Assembly (NCBI RefSeq): GCF_018882335.1
Contig: NZ_JACVOS010000001.1
Coordinates: 158,016-222,015, forward strand
From: Polynucleobacter sp. AM-25C3
Lineage (GTDB): Bacteria > Pseudomonadota > Gammaproteobacteria > Burkholderiales > Burkholderiaceae
DNA length: 64,000 nucleotides
Direction of reading: 5' to 3'
In this document: piece after piece, positions 28,670 to 37,485 of the stretch
How the letters are laid out: each line of letters opens with the position of its first letter
Position numbering within the stretch: the stretch's first letter is position 1
Notes under the pieces: generated by a model
The model's database searches: none
The model's input: only the letters and a program-made list of their open reading frames with translations
Told to the model about the DNA's origin: nothing
Made by a program: the position numbers and the translations under genes

Positions 28670-28715
28670 CGTCTTACCTTATCGATTTACTATATCTGTT
28701 AATTTTCGCCTGATA

Positions 28716-29348
28716 ATGCTCTGTATGCACGGCAATTCTCCAAAAACGCTTCGGCAGGACTTGCTAGCCCAAAGAAAACAGTTTGTGGCCAGCGCAAGCT
28801 TTGCCCTGAAGAAAGCGGCAGTTTTGACTAATCTCGTCCGATTTATAGCGGATTGGGATGCCCACATTCAGTCGATTGCCTTGTATTGCCCCATACAAGA
28901 TGAATTGGACGTAAGGCCCACTCTACTGGCCTGGGCTGACAGCAAGGCAGGCAAAACACTCGCCCTACCATTTGCACGCCAAGATAAACATTTGGATTTT
29001 TATGCCTGGCAAGAGGGTGACCTGCTGATTCCGAGTCGCCATGGCGTGCTGGAGCCTGACCCCAACAATCCTCGCAGACCTCAAGTCATGCCGGACTGCA
29101 TCCTGATTCCCTGCGTAGGTTGGTCAGAATCTAGGGTGGGTGATAAAACGCATTATTGGCGACTGGGATATGGGGGCGGCTACTTTGACCGCACCTTAGC
29201 CCAGTTACGCAAAACCAAGCCAAACCTACTATGCGTAGGAATTGGCTTTAATTGGCAAAAATTAAATGCCCCTCAATGGCAGGCTCAAACACATGATGAG
29301 CCTTTAGATGCCATGCTGACTGAGTCAGGCTTACTTATTAAGACTTAG
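28716..29348 (+). CDS. 5-formyltetrahydrofolate cyclo-ligase
   Basis: Converts 5-formyl-THF to 5,10-methenyl-THF using ATP. Recognised by the C-terminal signature LGYGGGYFDRTLAQL, close to the family GxGGGYYDR, and by CILIPCVGWS with the ATP-binding basic N-terminus (LRQDLLAQRKQF). About 210 residues is normal. The frame is open far upstream, but that part overlaps slt and is unlike the family, so I choose the ATG at 28716; another ATG at 28725 is equally possible. A GATAAT-like -10 box lies just before the start. The last 18 bases overlap metF on the opposite strand. Confidence 0.88.
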   Translation: MLCMHGNSPKTLRQDLLAQRKQFVASASFALKKAAVLTNLVRFIADWDAHIQSIALYCPIQDELDVRPTLLAWADSKAGKTLALPFARQDKHLDFYAWQEGDLLIPSRHGVLEPDPNNPRRPQVMPDCILIPCVGWSESRVGDKTHYWRLGYGGGYFDRTLAQLRKTKPNLLCVGIGFNWQKLNAPQWQAQTHDEPLDAMLTESGLLIKT

Positions 29349-30161
29349 ATTGTCTGCAATCGCTAAAACGGCATCTGCCTGATTCAGTGAATAGAAATGC
29401 AATCCTGGGGCGCCAGCAGTTAAGAGTTGATCGCAAAGATCACTAACCACCTCTTCACCAAAAGCACGAATTGAGACAGTGTCATCGCCATAAGACTGCA
29501 AACGCAATCGAATCCAACGCGGGATCTCCGCACCACAAGCGTCCGAAAAACGCAGCAACTGAGTGCTATTGGTAATCGGCATGATTCCAGCGATAACCGG
29601 CTGAGTAACACCCAAGTCATACGCCTCATCCACAAAGCGAAAGTAAGCATCGCTGTTATAAAAATATTGGGTTACTGCAGAATTAGCGCCAGCCTTCATC
29701 TTTTGCACAAAGAAATCCACATCCGTAGCAGGTGATTTAGCCTGTGGATGTGTTTCTGGATAAGCTGCCACATCAATATGAAACCAATCGCCGGTTTCAG
29801 CGCGAATAAATTCGACCAATTCATTGGCGTGATGGAACTCACCATACTGACCCATGCCAGATGGTAAGTCGCCACGTAAAGCCACAATCCGTTTAACACC
29901 TAATGCTTGGTATTGCTTCAACATCTCGCGCACGCTTTCACGTGAACTACCAACACAAGATAAGTGTGGCGCAACCGCAGCACCTGCAGCATGAATATCG
30001 CTCACGACTTTTAATGTGCCAGATTGAGTAGAGCCGCCGGCACCAAAAGTCACAGAATAAAAAGCGGGCTTGAGCGTCTCACTAAAACGCTCGCGCACGA
30101 GATGTAGCTTAGCTTCACCTTCAGGTGTTTTTGGAGGGAAGAATTCAACGCTTAATTCCAT
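29331..30161 (-). CDS. metF: Methylenetetrahydrofolate reductase
   Basis: A 276-residue FAD-dependent TIM-barrel enzyme that reduces 5,10-methylene-THF to 5-methyl-THF, the methyl donor used by MetH. Signatures include SVEFFPPKTPEGEAKL at the N-terminus, with the catalytic Glu in VEFFPP, PAFYSVTFGAGGST for FAD binding, and VKRIVALRGDLPSG. FFVQKMKAGANSAVTQYFYN and the IPRWIRLRL region complete the family pattern. It follows ahcY by 56 bases on the same strand, so the SAH riboswitch may also control it. Confidence 0.96.
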   Translation of the reverse strand: MELSVEFFPPKTPEGEAKLHLVRERFSETLKPAFYSVTFGAGGSTQSGTLKVVSDIHAAGAAVAPHLSCVGSSRESVREMLKQYQALGVKRIVALRGDLPSGMGQYGEFHHANELVEFIRAETGDWFHIDVAAYPETHPQAKSPATDVDFFVQKMKAGANSAVTQYFYNSDAYFRFVDEAYDLGVTQPVIAGIMPITNSTQLLRFSDACGAEIPRWIRLRLQSYGDDTVSIRAFGEEVVSDLCDQLLTAGAPGLHFYSLNQADAVLAIADNLSLNK

Positions 30162-30217
30162 GATCTTGGGCCTGTATCTCTATTTCTCTATTGAACAATG
30201 TCTAGCAAGGATACAAA

Positions 30218-31663
30218 TTAATAACGATAGTGGTCAGCCTTATAAGGGCCTTCCTTCGTTACACCAATGTACGAAGCTTGCTGATCAGACAATACTGTCA
30301 ACTGTGCATTGAGTGTCTTGAGCTGCAAACGCGCAACCTTCTCATCTAAGTGCTTAGGCAATGTATAAACACCGATTGGGTATTTATCTGTGCCAACTGC
30401 ATTCCACAATTCGATCTGCGCAATTACTTGGTTTGCAAATGAAGAGCTCATTACGTATGAAGGATGTCCAGTGCCGCAACCGAGGTTAACCAAACGACCT
30501 TTGGCCAAGATGATGATGCGCTTCTCAGGATTGCCATTGGCTGCTGGGAAAATCACATGATCTACTTGTGGCTTGATCTCTTCCCACTTGTACTTCTCGA
30601 TACCAGCAACATCAATCTCGTTATCGAAGTGGCCAATGTTACAAACAATGGCTTGGTTCTTCATCTTGATCATGTGGTCATGTGTAATCACATGGTAGTT
30701 ACCGGTTGCAGAAACAAAGATGTCCGCTTTATCGGCAGCGTAATCCATTGTGACAACACGGTAGCCTTCCATCGCCGCTTGTAATGCGCAGATTGGATCT
30801 ACCTCAGTCACCCAAACTTGAGCAGATAAAGCACGCAAGGCTTGTGCTGAACCTTTACCCACGTCGCCGTAACCGCAAACAACAGCAACCTTACCCGCAA
30901 CCATCACATCGGTAGCGCGCTTGATCGCATCAACCAAAGACTCGCGGCAACCATAGAGGTTATCGAACTTGCTCTTAGTAACAGAGTCGTTCACGTTAAT
31001 GGCCGGGAACTTCAAATCACCCTTAGCAAACATCTGATACAGACGATGAACGCCAGTAGTGGTTTCTTCAGTAACGCCTTTGACTTTTTCTAGGCGTGTG
31101 GAGTACCAAGTTGGGTCTTGCGCCAATTTATTTTTGATCGCAGCAAATAAAATAGTTTCTTCTTCGCTAGTTGGGTGATTCAAGCAGGCTTGATCTTTTT
31201 CAGCGCGTGCACCGAGGTGCAATAACAAAGTAGCATCGCCACCGTCATCCAAAATCATGTTGGTGAAGCCGCCATCCGCCCACTCAAAAATGCGGTGGGT
31301 GTAATCCCAGTACTGCTCAAGAGTTTCACCCTTGATCGCAAATACCGGCGTGCCGTTAGCGGCAATCGCTGCAGCGGCGTGATCTTGAGTCGAGAAAATA
31401 TTGCAAGATGCCCACTGCACTTCAGCACCGAGAGCTTCTAAAGTCTCAATCAATACTGCAGTTTGAATGGTCATGTGCAATGAACCAGTAATACGTGCGC
31501 CGCGCAGTGGCTGTTGTGATGCGAACTCATCACGAATGGCGATAAGGCCAGGCATTTCAGTTTCTGCAATGGCAATTTCTTTTCGGCCAAAGTCAGCCAA
31601 AGAAATATCGGCAATAGCGCAACGGGTTGCTACAAAGTTGTTTAAATCGGAAACGGTACTCAT
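30218..31663 (-). CDS. ahcY: S-adenosylhomocysteine hydrolase
   Basis: Reversibly splits S-adenosylhomocysteine into adenosine and homocysteine, removing an inhibitor of methyltransferases. It is 481 residues from the ATG at 31663, with GGAG five bases upstream; an ATG 20 codons earlier adds a hydrophobic stretch not found in the family. Typical motifs are [22 protein letters not shown], the NAD-binding loop [18 protein letters not shown] and [14 protein letters not shown]. The sequence ends PYKADHYRY, the family tail with an essential Lys and Tyr. It is under an SAH riboswitch. Confidence 0.97.
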   Translation of the reverse strand: MSTVSDLNNFVATRCAIADISLADFGRKEIAIAETEMPGLIAIRDEFASQQPLRGARITGSLHMTIQTAVLIETLEALGAEVQWASCNIFSTQDHAAAAIAANGTPVFAIKGETLEQYWDYTHRIFEWADGGFTNMILDDGGDATLLLHLGARAEKDQACLNHPTSEEETILFAAIKNKLAQDPTWYSTRLEKVKGVTEETTTGVHRLYQMFAKGDLKFPAINVNDSVTKSKFDNLYGCRESLVDAIKRATDVMVAGKVAVVCGYGDVGKGSAQALRALSAQVWVTEVDPICALQAAMEGYRVVTMDYAADKADIFVSATGNYHVITHDHMIKMKNQAIVCNIGHFDNEIDVAGIEKYKWEEIKPQVDHVIFPAANGNPEKRIIILAKGRLVNLGCGTGHPSYVMSSSFANQVIAQIELWNAVGTDKYPIGVYTLPKHLDEKVARLQLKTLNAQLTVLSDQQASYIGVTKEGPYKADHYRY

Positions 31664-31703
31664 GAATGCTCCAGCTAAATACGATCCAATGCTGGAGTAG
31701 AAA

Positions 31704-31734
31704 CTCGCTAGCCATTGAATCATGGGTTAGCGAG
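31704..31734 (-). promoter_or_regulatory. Hairpin after the SAH aptamer (likely expression platform)
   Basis: Minus-strand CTCGCTAACC (31734-31725) can pair with GGCTAGCGAG (31713-31704), with one G-U pair and a ten-base loop. A modest T-rich stretch (TTTCTACT) follows. Its first arm shares bases with the end of the aptamer (GCGCTC, 31737-31732), so the two folds exclude each other. It could act as a weak terminator. Confidence 0.5.
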
Positions 31735-31837
31735 CGCAGTTGCAATTAGCAAACTCTGGGGTTACCTAGGAGTTCACTCCCTTCAAGCCTGGGGAAACGC
31801 TGGTTCTCAGCATTCCTTGCAACGCTCCTTGAAGGTA
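31727..31837 (-). promoter_or_regulatory. SAH riboswitch upstream of ahcY
   Basis: The minus strand contains CCTTCAAGGAGCGTTGCA, then CCAGGCTTGAAGG, then AACTGCGCTCGCT. CCTTCAAG (31835-31828) pairs with CTTGAAGG (31787-31780) to close P1, and the inner GGAGCGTTGCA and CAGGC segments and the 3' GCGCTC match the published SAH riboswitch consensus. The class senses S-adenosylhomocysteine and turns on ahcY. The aptamer ends about 65 bases before the start codon. Confidence 0.88.
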
Positions 31838-31915
31838 TGGCGAAATTGTAATCAATTTCGCCATATTTCGCCTCAATACCACTACATACTGCAAATTTAC
31901 TACCTAGAAAGCAGA

Positions 31916-33082
31916 TTACAAGCCAGCAGCTGCACGTAATGCAGGCGCCTTATCGCACTGCTCCCAAGTAAATTCTGGTTCTTCACGACCAAAGTGGCCA
32001 TAGGCAGCGGTCTTGCGATAAATCGGACGCAAGAGGTTCAACATCTTGACGATGCCTTTTGGACGCAAATCAAAATGCTCTGATACCAGTTGAGCAATCT
32101 TTTCATCAGAGATCTTGCCAGTACCGAAGGTGCTCACCATGACTGAGGTCGGCTTAGCAACACCAATCGCATAAGAGATCTGAATCAAGCACTTACTTGC
32201 TAAACCAGCAGCAACTATGTTCTTTGCTACATAACGTCCAGCGTAGGCAGCAGAGCGGTCAACTTTAGAAGGATCTTTACCCGAGAACGCGCCACCACCA
32301 TGAGGGGCTGCACCTCCGTAGGTATCCACAATGATCTTACGACCTGTCAGACCACAATCGCCTTGCGGGCCGCCGATAACAAATCGACCTGTTGGGTTTA
32401 CCAAGAAGTTAATCGCACCTTTAATCAAATGCTTAGGCAACACTGGCTTGATGATTTCTTCGATAACGGCCTCACGCAATTTCTCGAGAGAGATTTCTTC
32501 ATCATGCTGCGTAGAGAGCACAACAGTATCAATAGAATCGGGTTTGCCATCCACATAACGCAATGTCACCTGGGACTTCGCGTCTGGGCGCAACCAGTTC
32601 AAACGGCCGTCACGGCGCAATTGAGATTGACGCTCTACCAAGCGGTGTGACAAATGGATTGGCAAAGGCATGAGCTCGGTAGTTTCATCACAGGCATAAC
32701 CAAACATCAAACCTTGGTCTCCAGCGCCCTGGTCTAAACCGTCGTCATGTGCCTTGTCTACGCCCTGAGCGATATCAGGGCTTTGCTTGTCATAGGCCAC
32801 CAATACCGCACAGCCTTTGTAATCAATGCCGTAATCAGTGTTGTCGTAACCAATTTCACGCAAAGTATTACGGGCAACTTGGATGTAATCCACGTTCGCG
32901 TTTGTAGTGATCTCACCAGCCAGAACAACTAAGCCGGTATTACACAAAGTTTCAGCAGCAACACGTGCTGTTGGATCCTGAGCCAGGATTGAATCCAGGA
33001 TGGCATCAGAGATTTGGTCTGCTACTTTATCGGGGTGACCTTCAGAAACGGATTCTGAGGTAAAGAAGTAATCGTTTGCCAT
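31916..33082 (-). CDS. metK: S-adenosylmethionine synthetase
   Basis: Makes S-adenosylmethionine from methionine and ATP. The 388-residue protein has all three family signatures: [22 protein letters not shown] near the N-terminus, the ATP hexapeptide [12 protein letters not shown] and the phosphate loop [19 protein letters not shown]. The [25 protein letters not shown] region (residues about 235-258) is intact. The ATG at 33082 follows AAAGGAATATGC; AAAGGA is the ribosome-binding site. It stands 252 bases from ahcY on the same strand, and the riboswitch is in that gap. Confidence 0.97.
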   Translation of the reverse strand: MANDYFFTSESVSEGHPDKVADQISDAILDSILAQDPTARVAAETLCNTGLVVLAGEITTNANVDYIQVARNTLREIGYDNTDYGIDYKGCAVLVAYDKQSPDIAQGVDKAHDDGLDQGAGDQGLMFGYACDETTELMPLPIHLSHRLVERQSQLRRDGRLNWLRPDAKSQVTLRYVDGKPDSIDTVVLSTQHDEEISLEKLREAVIEEIIKPVLPKHLIKGAINFLVNPTGRFVIGGPQGDCGLTGRKIIVDTYGGAAPHGGGAFSGKDPSKVDRSAAYAGRYVAKNIVAAGLASKCLIQISYAIGVAKPTSVMVSTFGTGKISDEKIAQLVSEHFDLRPKGIVKMLNLLRPIYRKTAAYGHFGREEPEFTWEQCDKAPALRAAAGL

Positions 33083-33203
33083 TGCATATTCCTTTAAAAA
33101 ATTAACACGATCTATGGGACAACTCGACGTGCCAGGAACTACAACGGCGACGCTTTAGCAGAATTTATGAATCGCCCTGCAAGTTGCCTTAACTCAGCGA
33201 TGG
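33083..33203 (-). other. metK 5' leader with possible RNA structure
   Basis: About 120 bases between the suggested metK promoter and its ATG. On the minus strand AACT and AGTT enclose GGCGA and TCGCC, giving a two-part stem with unpaired five-base sides (TGCAG, GTTGT) and a 21-base loop. I do not match this to a known SAM riboswitch class. Structure is inferred from pairing only. Confidence 0.35.
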
Positions 33204-33207
33204 TGCA

Positions 33208-33237
33208 ATTCTATCCTAAAAACGCCTTATTCATCAA
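33208..33237 (-). promoter_or_regulatory. Likely sigma-70 promoter of metK
   Basis: Minus-strand TTGATG (33237-33232) and TAGAAT (33213-33208) are 18 bases apart. Both boxes are good matches, and the position predicts a leader of about 120 bases before metK. Confidence 0.5.
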
Positions 33238-33286
33238 GCTGCACAGGAAATTTGGCCCTACTGCCCGTATTGAATATCATTAGAGG

Positions 33287-34147
33287 GTGCCTAAACTCTT
33301 TCTCAAGCTAACCCTCGCAGCAATTGCGGTATTGCCCTTATTCCTAGTTCAGGTAATTGGGGCTGCTTTAGGGGTATTGGCTTATGTTGGCTCCAAACAA
33401 TATCGCTCACTCTTCCGCCCTCAATACGAGGCAGTAGTTAACAACCATCATTTGCCTCTGCAAATCTGGAGTGCAGCAGCAGCCTCAGGACAACTCCTTT
33501 CAGACAGTCTGTGGATTTGGAGAAATCCAAAAAAAGCCCTCAAACTAGTGGAGGTTCAAGACTGGGATCTAGTTGAGGATGCAATTAACGAAGGTCATGG
33601 CCTTGTGATGCTCACACCCCACTTAGGTGGCTTTGAGATTATTCCCCGCGTACTAGCCCAGCACTTCCCGGCTACCATCCTCTATCGCCCATCCCGCCAA
33701 GAATGGCTCAACGAGGTAGTTGAAGAGGGTCGCGCTTATCCCAATATGCATTTCGTACCCACCAATCTGCATGGTGTTCGTCAAATGACGCGAGCCCTAA
33801 CTCGTGGTGAAGCTATCGGCATTCTTCCCGATCAAGTGCCTAGTGGTGGCGAGGGAGTGTGGGTGCCCTTCTTTGGGCGCCCTGCCTACACAACCCCGCT
33901 ACCCGCACGTCTAGCAAATCGGAACAACACGCCCGTCGTGATGTTTACCGCCAAGCGCAAAGGGCTTGGTAAAGGCTGGCTCATGCAAGCCAAGAGATTG
34001 CCGCCGCTTTCTGAAGATTCCGCACTCGCAGCTGCCGAGCTCAACGTCGCCATTGAAAATGCGATCTTGGTAGCGCCCAACCAATTCATCTGGGCCTACA
34101 ACCGTTACAAACATCCCACTGGAGCAGAGTTACCCCCAAGCAATTAG
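33287..34147 (+). CDS. LpxL/HtrB-type lipid A acyltransferase
   Basis: A 286-residue membrane-bound acyltransferase that adds a secondary acyl chain to a lipid A precursor. The N-terminal membrane helix (LTLAAIAVLPLFLVQVIGAALGVLAYVG) covers residues about 8-35. The catalytic HX4E box is HLGGFE, and the substrate-binding YRPSRQEW and LPDQVPSGGEGVWVPFFGRPAYTTPLP motifs are conserved. The start is GTG at 33287 with AGAGG close before it. It is followed 16 bases later by a second acyltransferase. Which secondary position each one acylates cannot be told. Confidence 0.9.
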   Translation: MPKLFLKLTLAAIAVLPLFLVQVIGAALGVLAYVGSKQYRSLFRPQYEAVVNNHHLPLQIWSAAAASGQLLSDSLWIWRNPKKALKLVEVQDWDLVEDAINEGHGLVMLTPHLGGFEIIPRVLAQHFPATILYRPSRQEWLNEVVEEGRAYPNMHFVPTNLHGVRQMTRALTRGEAIGILPDQVPSGGEGVWVPFFGRPAYTTPLPARLANRNNTPVVMFTAKRKGLGKGWLMQAKRLPPLSEDSALAAAELNVAIENAILVAPNQFIWAYNRYKHPTGAELPPSN

Positions 34148-34157
34148 TTAATAAATT

Positions 34158-34163
34158 TATAAT
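34158..34163 (+). promoter_or_regulatory. -10 box close to the second acyltransferase start
   Basis: A perfect TATAAT ends ten bases before the ATG at 34173, with no ribosome-binding site between. If used, the transcript would be leaderless or nearly so. No convincing -35 box is present. Confidence 0.3.
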
Positions 34164-34172
34164 TTGTTAGAC

Positions 34173-35072
34173 ATGACCTGGCTACAAAACGTTTTTAATT
34201 TTCTGGCGCTCAATCTGCTGCGCCTATTTGCCTTTCTGCCTTATACCCTCACCCTCCATTTCGGCTATGGCCTAGGCTGGCTAGCCGCCCATATTCCCAA
34301 CGAGCGTGCCAAGGTTGTCAAAACCAACTTACGCTTATGCTTCCCCGATTTGAGTGACAAACAAATTGATGCGCTGGCACTAGAACACTGGAAATTATTT
34401 GGGCGCAGCGTGATTGAGAGAAGTCGGATTTGGCTTGGTAGTGGCAAACAGATTACTGACATCGTGACCATTAACTCCTCAATTACCTTGGGTGATTGCA
34501 AACCTCGCCTTTTAATCAACCCTCACTTTGTAGGACTCGAGGGTGGCTTCATGGCACTCTCCGCTTTAGCCAGTCAGCATGATTGGCCACGCGGCGCGGG
34601 CCTCTACCAAAACATGAAGAATCCTTTCTTTAATCAAAAGATGATTGAATGGAGAAATCGCTTTGGTGGAAAATCCATTGAAAGACAAAGTCGTTTGCGC
34701 GACTTGATTCGGGAGATCCAGACAGGCAACTTTATCTTTATTGCCCCCGATATTGACCTTGGGCCGCGTGACTCTGTTTTTGTACCCTTCTTTGGCATTC
34801 AGACCAACACGATTACTTCGGTCTCCCGCTTGGCAAGACTTAGCGGTGCAGAAGTCTGCCTCATGACCACCACTTTGAATCCTGACCGCAAGGCCTACAC
34901 CTGCAACATCAGCGAGCCACTTCCCAATTTTCCAACGGATGATGTTGAGGCAGATACTGCACGTCTGAACAAATACATTGAAGACCTTGTTCGCAAAAGA
35001 CCGGCAGAGTACTATTGGGTACATAAACGCTTTAAACATCGGCCGCCTGGCGAGCCCAGTCTTTACAACTAA
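34173..35072 (+). CDS. LpxL/LpxM-type lipid A acyltransferase
   Basis: A 299-residue second acyltransferase, 25 bases after the first. It has an N-terminal hydrophobic segment ([29 protein letters not shown]) and the HX4E box HFVGLE. The [32 protein letters not shown] block and the tail [21 protein letters not shown] are typical of LpxL/LpxM. The ATG at 34173 is preferred to a TTG three codons up. It is closely related to the gene at 57356; the two proteins share the NTIT, WRNRFGG and [11 protein letters not shown] motifs. Confidence 0.9.
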   Translation: MTWLQNVFNFLALNLLRLFAFLPYTLTLHFGYGLGWLAAHIPNERAKVVKTNLRLCFPDLSDKQIDALALEHWKLFGRSVIERSRIWLGSGKQITDIVTINSSITLGDCKPRLLINPHFVGLEGGFMALSALASQHDWPRGAGLYQNMKNPFFNQKMIEWRNRFGGKSIERQSRLRDLIREIQTGNFIFIAPDIDLGPRDSVFVPFFGIQTNTITSVSRLARLSGAEVCLMTTTLNPDRKAYTCNISEPLPNFPTDDVEADTARLNKYIEDLVRKRPAEYYWVHKRFKHRPPGEPSLYN

Positions 35073-35083
35073 TTGGAATTCTT

Positions 35084-35986
35084 TTGAGTACGAATTTAAG
35101 CAAGCCCACACGCAAACTACGCTTCACCAAAATGCATGGTGCTGGCAATGATTTCATTGTGCTCAATGGTATTGATCAAGACCTCAGCGACATCACTCGC
35201 GAACAATGGCAAAAACTAGCCCATCGCCAATTTGGTATCGGCGCCGATCAAATTCTCCTGGTGGAAAAAGCAACGCGCCCAGATGCCGATTTTCGTTATC
35301 GGATTTTCAATGCTGACGGCGGTGAAGTTGAACAGTGTGGCAATGGCTCAAGGTGCTTCGTACGCTTTGTACTCGATCAGGGTCTATCAACAAAAAATCC
35401 TTTACGCGTTGAAGTGGCACATACCGTACTCACACTAAGCTCTCATGATGATGGCCAGGTGGAAGTGAATATGGGTGCACCGATTTTTGAGCACGGCCAA
35501 ATTCCATTTAATGCGAGTGGCCTAGCTAGCAAGCAAGAGTTTCATGAAATGCTTTATGCCCTTCCTATCGAAACGCCAGCGACTCACGACAGTTGGATTG
35601 GGGTCGTATCGATGGGCAATCCACATGCCGTACAAGTAGTGGGTGATGTGGAAAGCGCGCCTGTATTAGAAGAAGGTCCATCCATCGAAAGGGATGCGGC
35701 ATTCCCCAAGAGGGTCAATGCCGGCTATATGCAGATTCTCAATCGCAATGAAATTAAGTTGCGCGTTTATGAGCGCGGTGCTGGCGAGACTCTCGCTTGT
35801 GGTACCGGTGCATGCGCTGCAGTGGTCTCAGGCATTCGTCGTGGCTCACTTGACTCACCGGTCACAGTACATACTCGCGGCGGTGATTTACAAATTGCTT
35901 GGGGCGGCGTGATCAATGAAGTTGCTCAGCCCGTCATCATGACTGGACCGGCGATTACTGTATTCGAAGGCGAGACAACAATCTAA
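35084..35986 (+). CDS. dapF: Diaminopimelate epimerase
   Basis: Interconverts LL- and meso-diaminopimelate for lysine and peptidoglycan synthesis. The two catalytic cysteines lie in [17 protein letters not shown] and [18 protein letters not shown], and the [20 protein letters not shown]-terminal block is complete. The start appears to be TTG at 35084 ([15 protein letters not shown]), preceded by GGAA; no ATG lies before the conserved [10 protein letters not shown]. It follows the acyltransferase gene by 11 bases and is probably in its transcript. It is convergent with pyrE, with an inverted repeat at the joint. Confidence 0.95.
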   Translation: MSTNLSKPTRKLRFTKMHGAGNDFIVLNGIDQDLSDITREQWQKLAHRQFGIGADQILLVEKATRPDADFRYRIFNADGGEVEQCGNGSRCFVRFVLDQGLSTKNPLRVEVAHTVLTLSSHDDGQVEVNMGAPIFEHGQIPFNASGLASKQEFHEMLYALPIETPATHDSWIGVVSMGNPHAVQVVGDVESAPVLEEGPSIERDAAFPKRVNAGYMQILNRNEIKLRVYERGAGETLACGTGACAAVVSGIRRGSLDSPVTVHTRGGDLQIAWGGVINEVAQPVIMTGPAITVFEGETTI

Positions 35987-36027
35987 AGGGTGAAACTGTT
36001 GCAGTCCCTGTAATCGCTCTTTAGATT
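35980..36027. terminator. Possible terminator hairpin between dapF and pyrE
   Basis: AATCTAAAG (35980-35988) and CTTTAGATT (36019-36027) are perfect nine-base inverted repeats containing both stop codons. The 30-base loop holds a smaller ACTG/CAGT hairpin. There is no long T run, so termination is only likely. Confidence 0.4.
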
Positions 36028-36694
36028 AAATGCCGTACTTCTCGCGATAAGCTTTTACAGCGGGCAAATAATTCGTTAACTCGGTATTGCTTGAGGCGGT
36101 TAAGAAAGCCATCAAGTCTGCCAAGTTCGCAATGGCCACAACTGGCAAGCCAAACTCTTCCTCTACAGCTTGCACGGCCGACTTCTCGCCAATCTCCGTA
36201 GCAGTCCCTGACTTCTCCATACGATCCAAGGCAATTAATACTGCCGCTGGCTCTGCACCTGCATCCCGAATCAATTGAACAGACTCTCTAACGGAAGTTC
36301 CAGCAGAAATCACATCATCAATAATGACCACCCTGCCTTTGACTGGAGCGCCCACTAAAGAGCCCCCTTCACCGCGATCCTTGACTTCTTTACGGTTGTA
36401 GGCATAAGGCACATTGCGGCCAGCATCAGCCAAAGCGATTACAGTAGCAGCGGCCAAAGTAATGCCTTTATATGCTGGCCCATAAAGCATGTCGTATTCG
36501 AGGCCAGACTCTTGCAAGGCCTTGGCGTAGTAACGGCCCAAGGCGCTTAAACGGGCGCCATCATTAAACCCGCCCGCATTAAAGAAATAAGGAGAAAGGC
36601 GTCCCGCTTTGGTTTTAAACTCCCCAAACGACAAAACATTTGCCTCTAAGGCAAACTGGATAAAGTTATCTTGATTAGAATTTTTTGAGCTCAT
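36026..36694 (-). CDS. pyrE: Orotate phosphoribosyltransferase
   Basis: Makes orotidine 5'-phosphate from orotate and PRPP in pyrimidine synthesis. The PRPP-binding motif is VVIIDDVISAGTSVRE at residues about 121-136, and YGPAYKGITLA and YAFNRKEVKDRGEGGSLVG-type sequences (here YAYNRKEVKDRGEGGSLVG) are characteristic. At 222 residues it is close to the 213-residue E. coli enzyme. It is divergent from xthA with only eight bases between the start codons, so their promoters must overlap or lie inside the other gene. Confidence 0.95.
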   Translation of the reverse strand: MSSKNSNQDNFIQFALEANVLSFGEFKTKAGRLSPYFFNAGGFNDGARLSALGRYYAKALQESGLEYDMLYGPAYKGITLAAATVIALADAGRNVPYAYNRKEVKDRGEGGSLVGAPVKGRVVIIDDVISAGTSVRESVQLIRDAGAEPAAVLIALDRMEKSGTATEIGEKSAVQAVEEEFGLPVVAIANLADLMAFLTASSNTELTNYLPAVKAYREKYGI

Positions 36695-36702
36695 AGGTCT
36701 AT

Positions 36703-37485
36703 ATGTTACGCATCATTTCTGCCAACCTCAACGGTATCCGCTCTGCGGTCAAAAAAGGCTTTCTGCCATGGGTGGCCAAGCAAAAAGCGGATTTCGTTTG
36801 CATGCAGGAATTAAAGGCTCAGCAGGATGATCTCGAGGATGCCATCCTCAATCCAGATGGCCTGCATGGCTTCTTTCATCATGCCGAGAAAAAGGGCTAT
36901 AGCGGTTGCGGCATCTACACCCCACATAAACCTGACGAGGTGCTCTATGGCTACGGGAATGCGGAGTTTGATGCTGAAGGTCGCTACGTAGAAGCCCGCT
37001 TCAAAAAGCTATCCGTCATCTCGGTGTATATGCCATCAGGCTCTAGCTCGCCAGAAAGACAAGAGGCTAAATATCGTTATCTAGACTCTTTCTTGCCACA
37101 CTTAGTTGAACTCAAAAAGTCAGGGCGCGAGATTGTGCTGTGTGGAGACGTCAATATTGCCCATCAGGAGATTGACCTCAAGAACTGGAAAGGCAACCTC
37201 AAGAACTCGGGATTTTTACCGGAAGAGCGTGCTTGGCTGACAAACCTATTTGGCAAAGGCGGTTACGTAGACGTCTATAGAAAGCTAGAGCCCGAGGCCA
37301 CTGATGCCTGTTACACCTGGTGGAGTAATCGCGGTCAAGCGTATGCAAAGAATGTGGGCTGGCGCATCGACTACCACCTCACCACTCCAGGAATTGCGGC
37401 AAGCGCTAAAAGTACGGCTGTATATAAAGATGAGCGCTTCTCAGATCATGCACCACTCACCGTGGATTACGACTGGTCTATTTAA
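36703..37485 (+). CDS. xthA: Exodeoxyribonuclease III
   Basis: A 260-residue Mg-dependent AP endonuclease and 3' exonuclease of the ExoIII family. Catalytic signatures are ISANLNGIRSAVKKGF with Asn, MQELKAQ with Glu, LCGDVNIAHQEIDL with Asp and Asn, WWSNRGQAYAKNVGWRIDYHL and the final SDHAPLTVDYD with the Asp-His pair. The start ATG is at 36703. The C-terminal eight bases overlap ampG on the opposite strand. It repairs abasic sites and blocked 3' ends. Confidence 0.96.
   Translation: MLRIISANLNGIRSAVKKGFLPWVAKQKADFVCMQELKAQQDDLEDAILNPDGLHGFFHHAEKKGYSGCGIYTPHKPDEVLYGYGNAEFDAEGRYVEARFKKLSVISVYMPSGSSSPERQEAKYRYLDSFLPHLVELKKSGREIVLCGDVNIAHQEIDLKNWKGNLKNSGFLPEERAWLTNLFGKGGYVDVYRKLEPEATDACYTWWSNRGQAYAKNVGWRIDYHLTTPGIAASAKSTAVYKDERFSDHAPLTVDYDWSI

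Noticed and set aside
28473..28715. Long N-terminal extension of the cyclo-ligase frame
   Set aside because: It overlaps slt on the other strand and has no similarity to the family.
31664..31723. Upstream 20-codon extension of ahcY
   Set aside because: It starts in a hydrophobic stretch unlike the family and leads into the riboswitch leader. The ATG at 31663 has GGAG.
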